Assembly: GCA_046724035.1 (NCBI GenBank) | Contig: JBKOVT010000283.1 | Location: 1-6,289 of the forward strand | Direction: 5' to 3' | Length of the DNA: 6,289 bases | Origin: DATARH01 sp046724035 | Lineage (GTDB): Bacteria > Pseudomonadota > Alphaproteobacteria > ATCC43930 > CGMCC-115725 | Shown here: piece after piece, positions 4,891-6,289 of the stretch | Layout of the letters: each line of letters begins with the position of its first letter | How positions within the stretch are numbered: the first letter of the stretch is position 1 | Notes under the pieces: model-generated | Databases searched by the model: none | What the model was told of the DNA's origin: nothing | Seen by the model: only the letters and a program-made list of their open reading frames with translations | Made by a program: the position numbers and the translations under genes

Positions 4891-6045
4891 TCAGTATCGC
4901 AGGATCGCGGCGGCCGGCCCGGTCGGCGGCAGCTGGGTGCGATCGACGAGGGTGACCTTGCCGCCCTGGCGCAATGTCATCAGCGCGGCGTAATCGAACA
5001 GATCGTCATCGCCGGCGCGCGGCTCGCGATGCGCGACGATACGGTCATGCGCTTCGTCGAACGATCCCCATAAGCGCTGGCTCTCGCAGAGGAACAGGCG
5101 ATCGATGCGCCCGTAGCGCGCCGCCTTGACGATCTCCTCGGGGGTCGCCGTCGCTTTGCCGTTGTTGCCGAGCAGCGTCTGCAGACGTCCCAGCCATTCG
5201 GCGCGCGCTTCGTTTTCGCGCGGCGCGAAGACGGCGCAGGCCTTTTTGTGCAACTCCTGCATCGGCATCGCGTCGGGGAATTCGAGGACGCCCTCGGGCA
5301 GCAATTCCTTCCATTTCGCGATCTCGCGGAAATGGCCCTGGATCTTCGGTTCCCCAACGAGGATCACCGGCGCCGGCTGCCGCTTGATGACCGGCTCGAC
5401 CGCGGCGGCGACCCGGCGCAACAATTCGGTCAGCTGCGTCTTGTGCAATTCCTCCGGGGAGTCGCCGAGCGCTTGCGCGTTGGCAAGGCCGGATGGGCCG
5501 CGCTGCGGCCGGCCGGCGGGGCTTGCCTTGTGCGCCTCCTGGTATTCGGTCTCGCCCCATATCTCGGCGAGACCTTGCGGCAGGTCGAGCCCGGTGACCT
5601 CGGCAAAGGTCCATCGCGAACCCTGATGGAGACGGGTGCGCGCGGCGCTCACCGTGAGCACCCAGAACGCGCCGCTCGAGTCGATCAGCGGGAGCAGCGG
5701 CTTGATGCAGAAATGGCCGGCGATCGCCAGCTCCTCGGGCACAGCGACCGGCAAGTGGTGGATCCGCTCGAACTCCGGCCCGAGAAAGATCGCCAGCCCC
5801 TGTTCCTGATGGCGCCAGAATTCTTCGTCATCGACAAGCCGGCGCGCCGGCCGCAGCAGCGCATCGATCTCGGGTCCGCGCTTATCGCAGGCGGCCAGCC
5901 GCTTCGCCGCTTCCGACAACAAATTGCGCAGCCGGATTGCGTCCTGCCGCACTTCGCGCCCGACCGGATGGGTCGGCAGATAGATCGAAATGGCTGGGCT
6001 TTTGTCGAAGGCGAGCAATTCGTCCAGGTCGTGTCGGAGGAACAT
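4891..6045 (-). CDS. Bacterial eRF1-like (baeRF superfamily) protein
   Basis: A 384-residue soluble protein that I assign to the bacterial archaeo-eukaryotic release-factor-like (baeRF) group, often annotated as hypothetical. The N-terminal part (1-120) holds the ISIYLPTH strand (19-26) and REVRQDAIRLRNLL (30-43). The middle domain (about 125-260) begins with FWVLTVSAARTRLHQGS (127-143), typical of the RNase H-like eRF1 domain 2, and includes PVILVGEPKIQGHFREI (226-242). The C-terminal domain (about 265-384) ends with DLFDYAALMTLRQGGKV (348-364) and AAILRY (379-384), typical of eRF1 domain 3. No GGQ peptide-release motif appears in domain 2; its place may be taken by the Gly/Pro/Arg-rich loop at 176-186. 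Role in rescue, quality control or hibernation of ribosomes is inferred from family and from the adjoining HPF gene. The ATG has GAGG (6056-6053) at 7-nt spacing. Confidence 0.8.
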   Translation of the reverse strand: MFLRHDLDELLAFDKSPAISIYLPTHPVGREVRQDAIRLRNLLSEAAKRLAACDKRGPEIDALLRPARRLVDDEEFWRHQEQGLAIFLGPEFERIHHLPVAVPEELAIAGHFCIKPLLPLIDSSGAFWVLTVSAARTRLHQGSRWTFAEVTGLDLPQGLAEIWGETEYQEAHKASPAGRPQRGPSGLANAQALGDSPEELHKTQLTELLRRVAAAVEPVIKRQPAPVILVGEPKIQGHFREIAKWKELLPEGVLEFPDAMPMQELHKKACAVFAPRENEARAEWLGRLQTLLGNNGKATATPEEIVKAARYGRIDRLFLCESQRLWGSFDEAHDRIVAHREPRAGDDDLFDYAALMTLRQGGKVTLVDRTQLPPTGPAAAILRY

Positions 6046-6080
6046 GGCGGGACCTCGGATGAAACAACCTCTGCTGTCCC

Positions 6081-6106
6081 AACCCTCATCGCGCGCGGAT
6101 TGTTCC
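6081..6106 (-). promoter_or_regulatory. EcfG-type general stress promoter of the baeRF-HPF operon
   Basis: Reading the - strand, GGAAC (6106-6102) is followed by 17 nt and then GGTT (6084-6081). The known alphaproteobacterial EcfG/PhyR regulon consensus is GGAAC-N16/17-CGTT, so only one weakly conserved base differs. The expected start near 6075 gives a leader of about 30 nt before the ATG at 6045. The genes behind it have the ribosome-stress character expected of this regulon. Confidence 0.6.
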
Positions 6107-6143
6107 GGTATCGTCCCGGGCGAAAGTGCTGCCGTTTGCCGTC

Positions 6144-6170
6144 GCGGCGGGCGTTATTTGCGCCCGCCGC
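6144..6170 (-). terminator. Hairpin, probable 3' end of the gene at the right edge
   Basis: A perfect 10-bp stem GCGGCGGGCG / CGCCCGCCGC with a 7-nt loop (TTATTTG) lies 9 nt beyond the stop codon of the right-edge gene on the - strand. No U run follows on either strand, so it may be a Rho-assisted end or a 3' RNA-stabilising stem. It separates that gene from the stress promoter. Confidence 0.5.
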
Positions 6171-6179
6171 TTGTAGATA

Positions 6180-6289
6180 TCAGTGCTTCTCTTCCTTGCC
6201 CGGCGGTCCGCCCTTGGCCGGCGGGGCGCCCTTGGGCGCCGGTGGCGGCGCGGCCGGGCGGGCGACAGCGGCGGGGGCCGGAGCTGGGG
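6180..6289 (-). CDS. Partial protein, Pro/Ala/Lys-rich C-terminal tail
   Basis: Only the last 36 codons (about 35 with the stop excluded) are inside the window; the start lies beyond the right edge. The frame reads as a low-complexity tail rich in Pro and Ala with regular Lys residues, including APKGAPPAKGGPPGKEEKH just before a TGA stop (6182-6180). Such tails occur on secreted, envelope or nucleic-acid-associated proteins, but nothing here identifies the family. Support for coding is the open frame, the consistent composition, and a strong hairpin immediately after the stop. A chance frame in GC-rich DNA is the alternative. Confidence 0.5.
   Translation of the reverse strand, partial: PAPAPAAVARPAAPPPAPKGAPPAKGGPPGKEEKH

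Noticed and set aside
4508..4993. + strand frame opposite the HPF gene
   Set aside because: Reverse-frame shadow of a gene with strong HPF and CSD motifs.
5126..5626. + strand and alternative - strand frames inside the baeRF gene
   Set aside because: They conflict with the 384-codon frame, which has a ribosome site, coherent eRF1-like motifs and operon spacing.

Overview
The window looks like chromosomal DNA of a high-GC alphaproteobacterium, most likely of the order Hyphomicrobiales (Bradyrhizobium and relatives). The reasons are the strong G/C bias at third codon positions, the protein families present, a GGAAC...GTT promoter of the alphaproteobacterial EcfG type, and a palindrome of the kind dispersed in these genomes. 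The placement is an inference; no rRNA or other marker gene is present.

Left half, + strand (1-3820). Two closely related major facilitator transporters of the sialate:H+ symporter (SHS) / lactate-permease-like family (35-1303 and 2455-3756) flank a small regulatory block: an ECF-type sigma factor (1529-2035) and a short, unrecognised helical, charged protein (2046-2291). The first transporter is followed by two hairpins. The second has its own sigma-70-type promoter (2355-2383) with an inverted repeat at the expected transcription start (2384-2405), and ends at a textbook rho-independent terminator (3786-3820). The block therefore probably holds at least two or three transcription units rather than one operon.

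Right half, - strand (3820-6289). Reading leftward from the right edge come: the Pro/Ala-rich C-terminal tail of an unidentified protein (6180-6289, cut by the edge), a perfect hairpin, and an intergenic space with an EcfG-like general-stress promoter (6081-6106). Next is a two-gene operon: a protein of the bacterial eRF1-like (baeRF) superfamily (4891-6045) and, 17 nt later, a ribosome hibernation factor domain (HPF/RaiA) fused to a cold-shock domain (4307-4873). A REP-like palindrome (4258-4276) separates the operon from a small lipoprotein (3820-4188) that converges on the second transporter.

The most interesting unit is the stress operon. A release-factor-like protein without a visible GGQ motif is paired with an RNA-binding hibernation factor, and both sit behind a general-stress promoter. 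This suggests a module that handles stalled or idle ribosomes during stress or stationary phase. No mobile element, CRISPR array, tRNA or rRNA was seen.
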